A DNA stretch of 55,432 nucleotides from Marinovum sp. (GTDB taxonomy: Bacteria > Pseudomonadota > Alphaproteobacteria > Rhodobacterales > Rhodobacteraceae). The stretch lies in NCBI GenBank assembly GCA_022447495.1, contig JAKVBH010000030.1, positions 1-55,432 of the forward strand, written 5' to 3'. The number at the start of each line of letters is the position of its first letter. Within the stretch, counting starts at the first letter, position 1. The position numbers were made by a program, and so were the translations under genes. Below the pieces are notes generated by a model that searched no databases, was not told the DNA's origin, and saw only the letters and a list, made by a program, of their open reading frames with translations. Below, piece after piece: positions 1 to 8,639 of the stretch.

Positions 1-282
1 GAGGATCTGCACGGCCAGCTCGAGCAGGTCTTAATAGGCCGCAACGAGGCGTCGAGCCTTGATGTGGTCAAGAGCATTCTGATTTGGCTGCGCAAGTACG
101 GTATTGAAGCACCGGACTTTGATATTTTGCAGAGGGGCATTTCCGACAAGCTTTCGGGCCGATCACTGGTCGCGCCCCAGGACGTTTGGGGGGTGGCACA
201 AGAATGGCTTGAGGGTTCGGCCATCGACGCTCCAGAAAATCTGCCAGTGCTTCGGGCAAATGAGGAATTTAGGGATCAGTGA
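1..282 (+). CDS. C-terminal part of an unrecognised protein (5' end outside window)
   Basis: The frame is open from the first base and ends at a stop at 280-282, so at least 93 residues of a longer protein are visible. An internal ATG at 64 exists, but the open frame upstream of it has the same character, so I treat this as a 3' fragment. The sequence is helical and mildly acidic, with a segment resembling a helix-rich adaptor (VKSILIWLRKYG). No catalytic motif, signal peptide or membrane segment is seen. I do not recognise the family. The following gene is convergent on the minus strand. Confidence 0.5.
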   Translation, partial: EDLHGQLEQVLIGRNEASSLDVVKSILIWLRKYGIEAPDFDILQRGISDKLSGRSLVAPQDVWGVAQEWLEGSAIDAPENLPVLRANEEFRDQ

Positions 283-392
283 CGATGTTTAGGCCGTGCG
301 ATTTCCGCATTTCCAAATGGAAAGCCCGCGGTGCGGCAGGCCTCTCAGTGCACTGTAAGTGGGGGCAAGTTGACGCGCTTAAAGCGGGTCGA

Positions 393-938
393 TCATTCGC
401 CATACAGAAACTCACCTTTAATCGGTCTTCCAATTAGATTTACAAGTTGGGGAGTGCTCAGCACAGCGCCCCGAGGCATCGAACGTGGAATGCGCCCAGA
501 GCTTAGATTGAATTCATCGCCTTGGATCAGGGCAGTCATACCCACCCCAAATACTGTGCTTGGTCTGCACTCCCACCGACCGCCGAATTGCTGTGTAATT
601 GGGTTGTAAGACCGATTGGGATATCGAAAGCATATGACGGCACTAGCATTGGAGGTAGCGCCCGCCTCAACCTTCCATTCGCTTGGTACCGCGGCTGTAT
701 TGCCTGGATACCAAAGATAGGCTCTGCCGTTTGGATGAAAATATTCGATCTGTGTGCCGTGGCCTGGGCCATCGAATTTTGCAGTACGCCCTGCCAATTG
801 TTGTCGCATTTCGGTAGGGTTTTGAGAGAAGTTAAAGCGTTCAACTGTAGAGTTTTGGCGAACTGGTGTTGATGGGCTGCATGAAGCGAGCACAAGCGCT
901 ATGACAACGCCAAGTAATCCGACTAATCTGCTCTGCAC
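393..938 (-). CDS. Putative lipoprotein of unknown function
   Basis: 181 aa. The N-terminus is a short basic and hydrophobic signal (MQSRLVGLLGVVIALVLASC) ending in a lipobox LASC, so the mature protein should begin at a diacylated Cys20 and be membrane-anchored in the periplasm. The mature part is rich in Gly, Pro and aromatic residues (YFHPNGRAYLWYPG, FRYPNRSY, GGRWECRP) with two further cysteines, which suggests a small beta-rich domain with a possible disulfide. Exported proteins of this kind are common in Rhodobacteraceae. I cannot assign a function. It stands alone, convergent with the fragment at 1-282. Confidence 0.6.
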   Translation of the reverse strand: MQSRLVGLLGVVIALVLASCSPSTPVRQNSTVERFNFSQNPTEMRQQLAGRTAKFDGPGHGTQIEYFHPNGRAYLWYPGNTAAVPSEWKVEAGATSNASAVICFRYPNRSYNPITQQFGGRWECRPSTVFGVGMTALIQGDEFNLSSGRIPRSMPRGAVLSTPQLVNLIGRPIKGEFLYGE

Positions 939-1470
939 TGGAATCCCCTAAACCGATATTTCCCAAGTAAATTTGTGCTGTGATTACTTTGGCCCTTTTT
1001 GTGGGCGTTTTCAACTGAGACGCCGACGACAACGGCAACATCACATCGGTCACAGTGAAGCACGACTGTTCCCCGGTGTGTAAATGGCTGCGTTACCTGC
1101 CAAGCCGAAGGACGACGATCAGGAATAAGACGCTAACTATGTTCTATGGGTTCCCAAACCCATTTAGCAGTACGGGCGGCGTTCCTTGTTCAGCGGTTCG
1201 GGATTCAGGAACTTTTTGAAGCATCTAGTAATATCGTCGCAGTCGATGGCGCTATTTCGGATGATAAGGTCACCTTGTGGTTGTCACGAATGTCTTAGAC
1301 TAGGCAGATGTTTTCATCATCGACATGGTCTTTGCCTTGCATTTTGCCCAATTTTCAACTACCCTGAAATCCCTTTAAGCAACTGAAATATAAATATTTT
1401 TATCCAGCATTGTCGCCGGTTCGCTATCGCCGATGCACCTGCGGCATTTAAACCGTTTGAACAGCGAAGA
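939..1470. other. Gene-free stretch upstream of the globin operon
   Basis: About 530 bases with no convincing gene. The ORFs here are short and of low-complexity translation. It separates the lipoprotein gene from the respiratory block and probably holds the promoters of both. The last part, next to 1471, becomes AT-rich, as expected of a promoter. No rRNA, tRNA or clear insertion sequence is visible. Confidence 0.4.
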
Positions 1471-1500
1471 CTTAAAGGTATATATAAAATATATCTTATG
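1471..1500. promoter_or_regulatory. 30-bp AT-rich palindromic operator upstream of the globin gene
   Basis: The site runs from CTTAAAGG at 1471 through TATATATAAAATATATC to TTATG at 1500 and is an imperfect palindrome around AAG-R-TATAT / ATATA-Y-CTT. It ends 8 bases before the globin ATG. It matches the palindrome at 11170-11199 upstream of nirK at 24 of 30 aligned positions. Its half sites resemble those described for the Rrf2-family nitric-oxide regulator NsrR (AAGATGYATTT-like), which is an inference. Its position over the expected promoter or ribosome-binding region suggests repression. Confidence 0.55.
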
Positions 1501-1508
1501 AGGAAACC

Positions 1509-1934
1509 ATGGCTAAACAACCGCATCCCAGACTTCCAATAGCCCCGGCCGACATAGATCAGGTTGTTGTGCTGTTTTATGCTCGTGTGCGGCAACATCC
1601 AGTTATCGGCCCGCTGTTCATGGAGGCTGTTGGCACCGGGGACTCCGAGTGGGCGGAACATGAAGCAAAAATTGCTTCGTTCTGGCGCAACGCGATGATG
1701 ATCGACCGTGAATATCAAGGTAACCCGATGCGCATTCACATCGCCAACGACGCGATCCAACCAGAGCACTTCCCGATCTGGCTGGGATTATTTCACGAGA
1801 CACTCATGGACTGTCTCGATGCGGACTTGGCAGAGAGCTTTTTTGCGTTGGCAAGTCGCATCGGGCGCAGCATGGCCATGGGCATCCACGCGTCTCGATC
1901 GCGTCCCGGCGGGCCGCCACTGTTGTTTGGATAA
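1509..1934 (+). CDS. Group III truncated hemoglobin
   Basis: 141 aa, the normal size of a single-domain 2-on-2 globin. The group III signature is readable: FYARVRQHPVIGPLF at residues 22-36, an aromatic-rich segment FWRNAMM around 60, MRIH near the distal E helix, and the proximal histidine in IQPEHFPIWLGLF around residue 85. Such globins bind heme, oxygen and nitric oxide in the cytoplasm and are linked to NO or oxygen handling. It is the first gene of an operon leading to cbb3 oxidase genes and sits under the palindrome at 1471-1500, supporting a role in nitrosative stress. The start has a GAGGAAACC ribosome-binding site. Confidence 0.88.
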   Translation: MAKQPHPRLPIAPADIDQVVVLFYARVRQHPVIGPLFMEAVGTGDSEWAEHEAKIASFWRNAMMIDREYQGNPMRIHIANDAIQPEHFPIWLGLFHETLMDCLDADLAESFFALASRIGRSMAMGIHASRSRPGGPPLLFG

Positions 1935-1947
1935 GGTGATAGTCCAG

Positions 1948-2715
1948 ATGAGCCAGGCACCTTCAATATCTCGCGACATCAGTGTCAGAAAAGCCAGACT
2001 TGCACCTGAACCGGCGATCATACTTATTTCGCGTTGGCTGGATCTGGGCTGGCGCAGCTTAAATGAAAACAGATTTATTTCAGTCCTTTATGGCGCAGGT
2101 CTATTTTTCATGTCCTGGGCGATACTCATGACGGTTTGGTATTTTAACCTAACCTGGTCGCTTATACCTCTTTTGGCCGGAGGAATGCTCGTAGGTCCGG
2201 TCGCTGCCGTTGGATTGTACGGTGTTGTGCGACGCGGCACCACATCTGTTGGGACCTCAGGGCAGGTCGTCCTAGTAGGAGCCATATTGATGATAGTGGC
2301 CCTGATTTGGATTAGAGCGGCGACCTTGCTCTTTGCCGTGTTTTACGGGCTGCAACCTTTTCCCGGTTTTTCTGGATTGTTGATCCAGATGTTCACAACT
2401 CCCCAGGGCCTACTTCTACTTTTGGTCGGCTCTGGCGTGGGTGGTCTTTTTGCTGCTTTCACTTTTGCGATTTCAGCTTTTTCCATTCCGATGCTGGTGG
2501 ATCGACCGATCGATGCTTTCTCTGCCATGGCGCTGAGTTTCAACGCCGTGACCCATAACTTTACTTTGGCTGTGCTCTGGGGGGCGGTGCTCACGGGGAT
2601 GGCCCTGGTTAGCATCATGACAGGGTTGCTCGGGATTGTTCTGGTCTTTCCTTGGCTGGGATATGCAACCTGGCACGCCTATTGCGACCTATTCGAGGTG
2701 CCCAATGACGTATGA
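1948..2715 (+). CDS. DUF2189 family integral membrane protein
   Basis: 255 aa from the ATG at 1948; the frame is open further upstream inside the globin gene, but the leader only becomes protein-like at MSQAPSISRD. After a short cytoplasmic head containing ISRWLDLGWRSLNEN, several hydrophobic helices follow (VLYGAGLFFMSWAILM, SLIPLLAGGMLVGPVAAVGLYG, VVLVGAILMIVALIWI, LLLLLVGSGVGGLFAAFTFAI, LVSIMTGLLGIVLVFPW), with the conserved WHAYCDL near the end. This pattern is that of DUF2189, an alphaproteobacterial inner-membrane family often found with cbb3 oxidase and NO-response genes. Function unknown. It starts 13 bases after the globin stop and overlaps the next gene by 11 bases, so it is co-transcribed. 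Confidence 0.8.
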   Translation: MSQAPSISRDISVRKARLAPEPAIILISRWLDLGWRSLNENRFISVLYGAGLFFMSWAILMTVWYFNLTWSLIPLLAGGMLVGPVAAVGLYGVVRRGTTSVGTSGQVVLVGAILMIVALIWIRAATLLFAVFYGLQPFPGFSGLLIQMFTTPQGLLLLLVGSGVGGLFAAFTFAISAFSIPMLVDRPIDAFSAMALSFNAVTHNFTLAVLWGAVLTGMALVSIMTGLLGIVLVFPWLGYATWHAYCDLFEVPNDV

Positions 2716-3004
2716 AATCCCCGAAAACGTGAAAAAATACTCTGAATCGCCCATTTTCACTCATCTTACTGTGCCAAGCGCGTTGACCGCGACCCATCGC
2801 ACCAAGCCCGGAACATGGGGCCGCCTTGTCGTCTTGGAAGGTGCTTTGATTTACACACGCGAAGGGCATTCCCCAGAAGTCGTGTCCAACGAAACCCCCG
2901 CAACAATTTATCCGGCGGAGCCGCACTTCGTGACTTGCAATACGCCTGTTCGTTTCAAGGTGGAATTCTTGCGGCTGAATCGGGAGGAAAATTCCAATGG
3001 ATAG
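2705..3004 (+). CDS. DUF1971 domain protein (small cupin-like)
   Basis: 99 aa from the ATG at 2705. The start MTYEIPENVKKYSESPIF and the later WGRLVVLEGALIYTRE, IYPAEPHFV and VRFKVEFLRLN follow the DUF1971 pattern, a single-domain beta-barrel family also found attached to TehB-type tellurite resistance proteins. A histidine (PHFV) and the acidic residues could form a metal or small-molecule site, but no activity is established. It overlaps the DUF2189 gene by 11 bases and ccoN by 8 bases, so the four genes globin-DUF2189-DUF1971-ccoN read as one translationally coupled unit. Confidence 0.8.
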   Translation: MTYEIPENVKKYSESPIFTHLTVPSALTATHRTKPGTWGRLVVLEGALIYTREGHSPEVVSNETPATIYPAEPHFVTCNTPVRFKVEFLRLNREENSNG

Positions 3005-4616
3005 TCGCGCAGATATTTGGCCCTGTATCCTGGCCATGGTCCCTGTTTTTATACTCGGCATCGCGATCGTTGGATGGGGGCATGACGTTGCATACGTGAT
3101 GCACGGCTGTCTGATTGCGGCGGTGGTCGGCTGGGGGCTTGTCTGGCTGATTGGCCGCTTGACGGATCCCCCCCGGAGCATCCCATTTGCCTACAACGAT
3201 GAGATCAGCAAATGGGGGATTATGGCGACATTTGTCTGGGGCGTGATCGGTTTCACCGTAGGTGACATTCTAGCTTGGCAATTGGCCATTCCTGAGCTGA
3301 ACGGCGATACCTATTTTTCGAATTTCGGGCGGATCAGGCCGGTCCATACAACAGCTGTGATTTTTGGGTTCGCAGGCAATGCGTTGATCGCGACGTCACT
3401 ATATGTTGTACAGCGGACCTCGCGTGCGCGCTTAGCGGCAGAGCATGTGCCGTGGGTCGTCCTTGTTGGCTACAATCTGTTTTGTGTTCTGGCGATCACC
3501 GGATATCCATTTGGTATCACCCAATCCAAAGAATACGCGGAACCGGAATGGTATGCCGACCTAATCCTTCTGGTTGCCTGGGTTGGGTACCTATGGCTCT
3601 ATCTCGCCACTTTGGCCCGGCGAGCTGAGCCACACATTTATGTCTCCAACTGGTATTATCTCTCTTTCATCATCGTGATCGCGATGCTGCATACGGTCAA
3701 CAATCTGGCTGTACCTATTTCGATCTCTGAACCCAAAAGTTATCCGTTATTTGCCGGCGTGCAGGATGCCATGACCCAATGGTGGTATGGGCACAACGCG
3801 GTAGGCTTTCTGCTGACCGCCGGTTTTTTGGGTATTATGTACTACTTCATGCCCAAATCCGTTGGCCGCCCAATTTTCTCCTACAGATTGTCTATTCTCG
3901 GCTTTTGGGGGATCACGTTTCTCTATCTCTGGGCCGGATCTCATCACTTGCACTACACGGCTCTACCGGACTGGGTTCAGTATCTTGGCATGTCGATGTC
4001 CATCATCCTGCTGGTGCCGAGTTGGGGCAGCGTCTTAAACGGCATACTCACGCTCAATGGCGCTTGGGACAAAGTCCGGACCGACCCCGCCGTGCGCTTC
4101 ATGATGGTTGCCGTTCTGTTTTATGGGCTCACCACGTTTGAGGGTTCGTTCATGGCGATCCGTCCGGTGAACACGCTGAGCCATTACACCGATTGGACCG
4201 TTGGCCATGTCCATGCCGGGGCGCTTGGCTGGGTGGCCTTCATGACATTCGGAGCAATGTACAAGATGGTGCCTTGGATTTGGCGACGCGGAAGCACCTA
4301 TTCCCTGCGCCTCGAGGCTTGGCACTTCTGGCTCGCTCTAAGCGGAAGCCTGATCTACGTCGGCGCGATGTGGAACAGTGGCATCACACAGTCTCTGATG
4401 TGGCAGACTTATGATGAAACCGGTGCATTTGTCTTTGCTTTCATAGACACAGTGGACGCGATGCGCCCCTATTATTTTGCTCGTGCCATCGGCGGCCTTC
4501 TTTTTCTGATAGGTGGCTGCATCGGGGCCTTCAACATCTACAAAACCGTCAATGGTCCTGCCTTGGTGCAACCAGTCCCACCGCGAAACGGGCCCTTGAG
4601 CCTACCGGCGGAGTAA
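2997..4616 (+). CDS. ccoN: cbb3-type cytochrome c oxidase subunit I
   Basis: 539 aa, about twelve membrane helices. CcoN is the catalytic subunit of the high-affinity cbb3 oxidase, with heme b and a heme b3-CuB site. Conserved elements are visible: RPVHTTAVIFGF with the helix II heme ligand, WYGHNAVGFLLTAGFLG with a CuB histidine, the FSYRL tyrosine region, WAGSHHLHYTALPDW with the CuB His-His pair, TFEGSFMAIRPVN, and HYTDWTVGHVHAGALGW with the two heme ligands. The usual WAGPHHLHY reads WAGSHHLHY here. It follows DUF1971 with an 8-base overlap and precedes ccoO by 5 bases. The link to a globin and nirK suggests use under low oxygen or nitrosative conditions. Confidence 0.95.
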   Translation: MDSRADIWPCILAMVPVFILGIAIVGWGHDVAYVMHGCLIAAVVGWGLVWLIGRLTDPPRSIPFAYNDEISKWGIMATFVWGVIGFTVGDILAWQLAIPELNGDTYFSNFGRIRPVHTTAVIFGFAGNALIATSLYVVQRTSRARLAAEHVPWVVLVGYNLFCVLAITGYPFGITQSKEYAEPEWYADLILLVAWVGYLWLYLATLARRAEPHIYVSNWYYLSFIIVIAMLHTVNNLAVPISISEPKSYPLFAGVQDAMTQWWYGHNAVGFLLTAGFLGIMYYFMPKSVGRPIFSYRLSILGFWGITFLYLWAGSHHLHYTALPDWVQYLGMSMSIILLVPSWGSVLNGILTLNGAWDKVRTDPAVRFMMVAVLFYGLTTFEGSFMAIRPVNTLSHYTDWTVGHVHAGALGWVAFMTFGAMYKMVPWIWRRGSTYSLRLEAWHFWLALSGSLIYVGAMWNSGITQSLMWQTYDETGAFVFAFIDTVDAMRPYYFARAIGGLLFLIGGCIGAFNIYKTVNGPALVQPVPPRNGPLSLPAE

Positions 4617-4621
4617 AGGCA

Positions 4622-5353
4622 ATGAGTGCAAAGCATCAAAAACTCGAACGTCACGGCGTCGCATTTGCGACGATGATCCTGATTGTTGCCTCGCTGGGCG
4701 GGCTTTTTGAAATAGCGCCGCTTTTCACGATCGAAAACACAATCGAAGAGGTTGAGGGCATGCGCCCCTATACACCGCTGGAACTGGCGGGGCGCGATAT
4801 CTACGTGCGTGAAGGATGCTATGCCTGCCATAGCCAGATGATCCGAACACTGCGGTCTGACGTGGATCGCTACGGTCATTTTAGCCTCGCCGCCGAGAGC
4901 ATGTATGGTCACCCACATCAGTGGGGGTCAAAGCGTACGGGGCCGGATCTTGCCCGGATCGGGGGTAAATACACCGATGTCTGGCAGGTCGCACATCTGG
5001 AAAATCCGCGTGGCGTGGTTCCTGGATCGGTCATGCCTGGATATGCATTTCTGGCAAACACGCGCTTAGGAACCACCCATCTGGCCGGGGCCTTGCGTGC
5101 GTTGCGTCGCGCAGGCGTACCCTATACCGATATTCAAATCGAATATGCAGAGCGCCATGCAATCTGGCAGGCCGACAAAGAGGCCGAATACGAAGATAGC
5201 CTGGTTGATGCCTATGGAACCAACGTCAACGTTCGCGATTTTGACGGTGATCCGCAACGACTAACCGAGATGGATGCTCTGGTCGCGTACCTGCAAGTCC
5301 TTGGTACACTTGCCAATTTGGATGATTTGGTGCTGGAGGACATTGCCCGATGA
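4622..5353 (+). CDS. ccoO: cbb3-type cytochrome c oxidase monoheme subunit II
   Basis: 243 aa. One N-terminal membrane anchor (FATMILIVASLGGLFEIAPLF) is followed by a periplasmic c-type heme domain with CYACH near residue 67, then QMIRTLRSDVDRYGHFSLAAESMY, QWGSKRTGPDLARIGG and MPGYAFLA, the last carrying the methionine ligand. CcoO passes electrons from CcoP or cytochrome c to CcoN. The C-terminal EMDALVAYLQVLGT is the normal family ending. Its stop overlaps the ccoQ start (ATGA), so the subunits are translationally coupled. Confidence 0.95.
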   Translation: MSAKHQKLERHGVAFATMILIVASLGGLFEIAPLFTIENTIEEVEGMRPYTPLELAGRDIYVREGCYACHSQMIRTLRSDVDRYGHFSLAAESMYGHPHQWGSKRTGPDLARIGGKYTDVWQVAHLENPRGVVPGSVMPGYAFLANTRLGTTHLAGALRALRRAGVPYTDIQIEYAERHAIWQADKEAEYEDSLVDAYGTNVNVRDFDGDPQRLTEMDALVAYLQVLGTLANLDDLVLEDIAR

Positions 5354-5514
5354 TTTCCCACGATATGGTATTGGTCTTTTCCAAGACCTGGGGTGCTCTC
5401 TATCTTCTGACCGTATTTTTGATTGCACTTGGCTGGACCTACTGGCCCAGCCGTAAGCCGATGTATGACGCAGCCTCAAAGAGCCCTTTGGGAGATGAGG
5501 GTATCCAATCATGA
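5350..5514 (+). CDS. ccoQ: cbb3 oxidase small subunit CcoQ
   Basis: 54 aa. The ATG at 5350 overlaps the ccoO stop as ATGA, and its own TGA at 5512-5514 overlaps the ccoP start. The protein has one membrane helix (WGALYLLTVFLIALGWTYW) followed by a short charged tail that begins PSRKPMYDAA, exactly the form of CcoQ, which stabilises the cbb3 complex. Position between ccoO and ccoP confirms the call even though sequence conservation in the family is low. Confidence 0.85.
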   Translation: MISHDMVLVFSKTWGALYLLTVFLIALGWTYWPSRKPMYDAASKSPLGDEGIQS

Positions 5515-6383
5515 AAGGTAGATTGGACAAATACACGAACACCCCAACGACGGGCCATGAGTGGGACGGAATTGAAGAGCTAGATACCCCTGTCCCATGG
5601 GGATTTCGCCTGGCGCTCAAACTCGCCATCCTCATTGCGGCAACCCAATGGGTGCTATATCCGGCATGGCCCTATGTTGTATCCTACACTTCGGGGATGA
5701 CCGGTTACTCGTCACGCGCGGCAGTCGCCGCCGCAGTAAAAGACGGACGGTCTTTGCGTGATCAGGCCTTCGCGGTCTTTGTCACCCCTGACTTGGAGGA
5801 ACTGGCATCCAAACCCGGTATTCGGGAAAAGTTTGAACCTGTGATCGGCGCATTGTACCGGGACAATTGCTCTGCGTGTCATGGTCGCGATTTAAAAGGC
5901 CAGGCCAACTTTCCCAATCTGACAGATGATCACTGGCTTTGGTCTGGGGAACTGGATGAAATTGAATACACACTGCAGGTTGGTATCAACTCAAACCATG
6001 AAGACACGCGGTATGCCGAAATGCCAGCATTTGGGCGCGATGAGATACTTCTCAAACCTGAAATCACGGATGTTGTCGAATATGTGCTGAGCATTTCAGG
6101 GCAGGAACATGACCTGTCCGCCGCGGACCGAGGAGCTGAAATTTTCGCCGAAAACTGTTCTGGCTGTCACAATGATGGAGGGGCCGGAGGCTATGCATTC
6201 GGAGCGCCCAGTCTGATCGACTCCGAGTGGATTTATGGTGGTGACCGGAAGGCTATCCTTGCGACGCTTAACAACGGTCGCGCAGGGATCATGCCCGCTT
6301 GGTCCGAACGGCTGAATGCGGCAGAAATCAGGATGCTGACGCTTTATGTGCAATGGGCAGGGTCCGATGACCAAGGTGATTGA
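5511..6383 (+). CDS. ccoP: cbb3-type cytochrome c oxidase diheme subunit III
   Basis: 290 aa. The N-terminus has GHEWDGIEELDTPVPWGFR, the CcoP signature before the membrane helix (ALKLAILIAATQWVLYPAW). The periplasmic part contains two c-type heme motifs, CSACH near residue 121 and CSGCH near residue 218, with methionine-containing loops YAEMPAFG and IMPAW as the probable sixth ligands. CcoP accepts electrons from soluble cytochrome c. It overlaps ccoQ by 4 bases and the following small gene by 17 bases. Confidence 0.95.
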   Translation: MKGRLDKYTNTPTTGHEWDGIEELDTPVPWGFRLALKLAILIAATQWVLYPAWPYVVSYTSGMTGYSSRAAVAAAVKDGRSLRDQAFAVFVTPDLEELASKPGIREKFEPVIGALYRDNCSACHGRDLKGQANFPNLTDDHWLWSGELDEIEYTLQVGINSNHEDTRYAEMPAFGRDEILLKPEITDVVEYVLSISGQEHDLSAADRGAEIFAENCSGCHNDGGAGGYAFGAPSLIDSEWIYGGDRKAILATLNNGRAGIMPAWSERLNAAEIRMLTLYVQWAGSDDQGD

Positions 6384-6534
6384 TCATGAACGCCGAACAC
6401 GTCGCTGGATAGTACCACTGCTCGTCGGTCTATTGCTGAGCTATATTGGCTTCAAATCCCTCCATATCGCGGTGGCTGTTGAGGCCTATCGGAACCAGCC
6501 CCTGTCGGTGGATACAACGGGTGCAGCGAAATGA
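6367..6534 (+). CDS. Short single-helix membrane protein in the ccoH position
   Basis: 55 aa from the ATG at 6367. A charged head (MTKVIDHERRTRRW) is followed by one membrane helix (IVPLLVGLLLSYIGFKSLHIAVAV) and a short tail (EAYRNQPLSVDTTGAAK). It lies between ccoP and ccoI, overlapping both (17 and 4 bases), where fixH/ccoH usually sits. CcoH is normally about 150 aa with a periplasmic domain, so this is either a heavily reduced CcoH limited to its membrane anchor or an unrelated replacement. I see no frameshifted CcoH remainder. A role in cbb3 assembly is inferred from position only. Confidence 0.6.
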   Translation: MTKVIDHERRTRRWIVPLLVGLLLSYIGFKSLHIAVAVEAYRNQPLSVDTTGAAK

Positions 6535-8639
6535 TGGAAGCTGTTGAAAAACGAACTCTGGCCCTCGACGGTGTGAACTGTGCGAGTTGCATCTTCAAAA
6601 TTGAAGACAGGTTGCGGGCTCTTCACGGGGTGCGATTTGTGCGCGGCAATGCAACCACGCGGCGCTTGCGCTTGTCTTGGGATCCGAGGCACCAGACCCA
6701 AGACACTCTGGTGCGTGAAATCGAATCTATCGGCTATGGTGCCCATGTCTTTGAGGCAACACCTGACGTTCAAGACGAACCGTCGCTACTACCACAGCTC
6801 GCGCTCGCCGGATTTGCGATAATGAACATTATGGCGTTTTCCATTTCTGTCTGGGCTGGCGCGGTGACAGATATGGGGCCCGGCACAATGCAGTACATGC
6901 ATTGGGCGTCTGGCTTTTTAACGCTCCCGGTTGTTATTTTCTCGGGTGCGGTTTTTTACGGCCCGGCTCTTAAGGCACTTTCGTCGCGGCATATGACGAT
7001 GGATACGCCCATTGCTTTGGCGATCCTCGTGACATTCGGGGCGAGCGTCGTTGAAACTCTGCGCGGCGCGGATCACGTTTATTTTGATGCAGTCGTATCG
7101 CTGATCTTTCTCCTGTTGATTGGCCGCGTGCTGGATCGGGCTTTGCGGCGCAAATCTGGAGATGCAGCAGGCAATCTGCGCGCCCTTTTGGCCGTCAAAG
7201 CGCAGCGGATCGACCCAGATGGGACAATACAATCTATTCCGGCAGAGGACCTGTCACCGGGGGACCGAGTGCTGTTGGCGACAGGCATGCCCATTCCTGC
7301 TGATGGCGTCCTAGAAAGCGGCCCCGTGTGGCTGGATGAAAGCGCCATAAGCGGCGAGTCGGATCCACGTGGGGCTGTGAAAGGCGATACCATCATCGCC
7401 GGATCGATAATGGCCTCCGGCACAGCGACACTGCTGGTCACACATGTGGGGGAGGCAGCCCAACTCGGCCAGATGAGCCAGTTGATTGAGGATGTCATCG
7501 CAAAAAAGGGCCGGGCCCAATTAATGGCGGATCGGTTTTCCAAAAGTTATGTGCCACTGGTTTTTATCGGTGGGCTCATGGGTTTTTTGGTTTGGTTCCT
7601 CTTACTTGACGCAAGCTTTGGTGACGCGTTGATGATTGCAGTGGCGGTGTTGGTTGTCACTTGCCCATGCGCAGCCGGGTTGGCGACACCTGCTGTCGCA
7701 TCCCGCGCAGTCAATTTGCTGTTGCGAGATGGTATAATGGTGAAATCTGGGGAGGCGTTGGAGCATCTGGGCCAAATTGACCACGTCTATACTGACAAAA
7801 CCGGAACTCTGTCGCTCCCGATTTTAAAGTTCCCGCAGGAGCTATCGGCGCTTCAATTGAAAAAGGTTGCCGCCCTCGCTTCGGTCAGTTCTCATCCCCT
7901 GGCCAGTGCCGCTATCCATTCCTCGCTTTCTTCGGCCACTATAGATGCAGTCGAATTTCCCGGGCAGGGGGTGCAATCATGTGACGGGGCGCGGCTTGGA
8001 TCCGCTGATTTTGTTGGTCTTTCCCCCGATGACGCGTCCCTGAGCCCGCTGTGGTTTCGAGACGTCGAGGGCCCAGCAATTTCGTTTACGGTGGACGAGG
8101 GTGCAAAGACGGGACTGGACCATCTGATCTCGTTTGTTCCAACTCAAAAGTTAACCCTGATTTCAGGGGATTCAAAAGCGCGTGTCGCAAAATTTGCCAA
8201 CACCCACGGTATTGTGGACTGGCTTGCTGAACAATCACCAGTCGCCAAGTTGGATACATTGAAGGGCGCAACAAAAGATGGACAAACTGTATTGATGCTG
8301 GGCGATGGCATAAACGATGCTGGCGCATTGAGCGCAGCGACGGTTTCCATGTCATTTTCTGAAGCTACTCAAATAGCTCAGTCTTCCGCCGATTTCGTCC
8401 TTTTGAAACCTGATCTTATGCTGGTTGTGTCGGCTATGAAAACTGCGCGTCAGGCGCGTCGGTTGATCCATCAGAACCTCTGGTTTTCAACCCTCTATAA
8501 TCTACTGACCGTGCCTCTCGCATTGGTAGGGTATCTCAGTCCGATGATCGCGGCCCTACTTATGTCGTCGTCATCCATCCTCGTTCTATTGAACGCGCTG
8601 CGCCTAAGGAGGCATAAATGTCTATCATCATCTACTTGA
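6531..8639 (+). CDS. ccoI: Copper-exporting P1B-type ATPase for cbb3 assembly
   Basis: 702 aa. One N-terminal heavy-metal domain carries CASC (residues 17-20). The membrane metal site is TCPCAAGLATP, the actuator loop contains SGESDP, the phosphorylation site is DKTGT, the nucleotide domain has SSHPLASA, and the hinge is MLGDGINDAGAL. This is the CcoI/FixI branch of Cu+ ATPases, which moves copper across the inner membrane for cbb3 CuB maturation. It overlaps the preceding small gene by 4 bases and ccoS by 22 bases. With the Sco and PCu(A)C proteins nearby it completes a local copper-delivery set. Confidence 0.92.
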   Translation: MMEAVEKRTLALDGVNCASCIFKIEDRLRALHGVRFVRGNATTRRLRLSWDPRHQTQDTLVREIESIGYGAHVFEATPDVQDEPSLLPQLALAGFAIMNIMAFSISVWAGAVTDMGPGTMQYMHWASGFLTLPVVIFSGAVFYGPALKALSSRHMTMDTPIALAILVTFGASVVETLRGADHVYFDAVVSLIFLLLIGRVLDRALRRKSGDAAGNLRALLAVKAQRIDPDGTIQSIPAEDLSPGDRVLLATGMPIPADGVLESGPVWLDESAISGESDPRGAVKGDTIIAGSIMASGTATLLVTHVGEAAQLGQMSQLIEDVIAKKGRAQLMADRFSKSYVPLVFIGGLMGFLVWFLLLDASFGDALMIAVAVLVVTCPCAAGLATPAVASRAVNLLLRDGIMVKSGEALEHLGQIDHVYTDKTGTLSLPILKFPQELSALQLKKVAALASVSSHPLASAAIHSSLSSATIDAVEFPGQGVQSCDGARLGSADFVGLSPDDASLSPLWFRDVEGPAISFTVDEGAKTGLDHLISFVPTQKLTLISGDSKARVAKFANTHGIVDWLAEQSPVAKLDTLKGATKDGQTVLMLGDGINDAGALSAATVSMSFSEATQIAQSSADFVLLKPDLMLVVSAMKTARQARRLIHQNLWFSTLYNLLTVPLALVGYLSPMIAALLMSSSSILVLLNALRLRRHKCLSSST

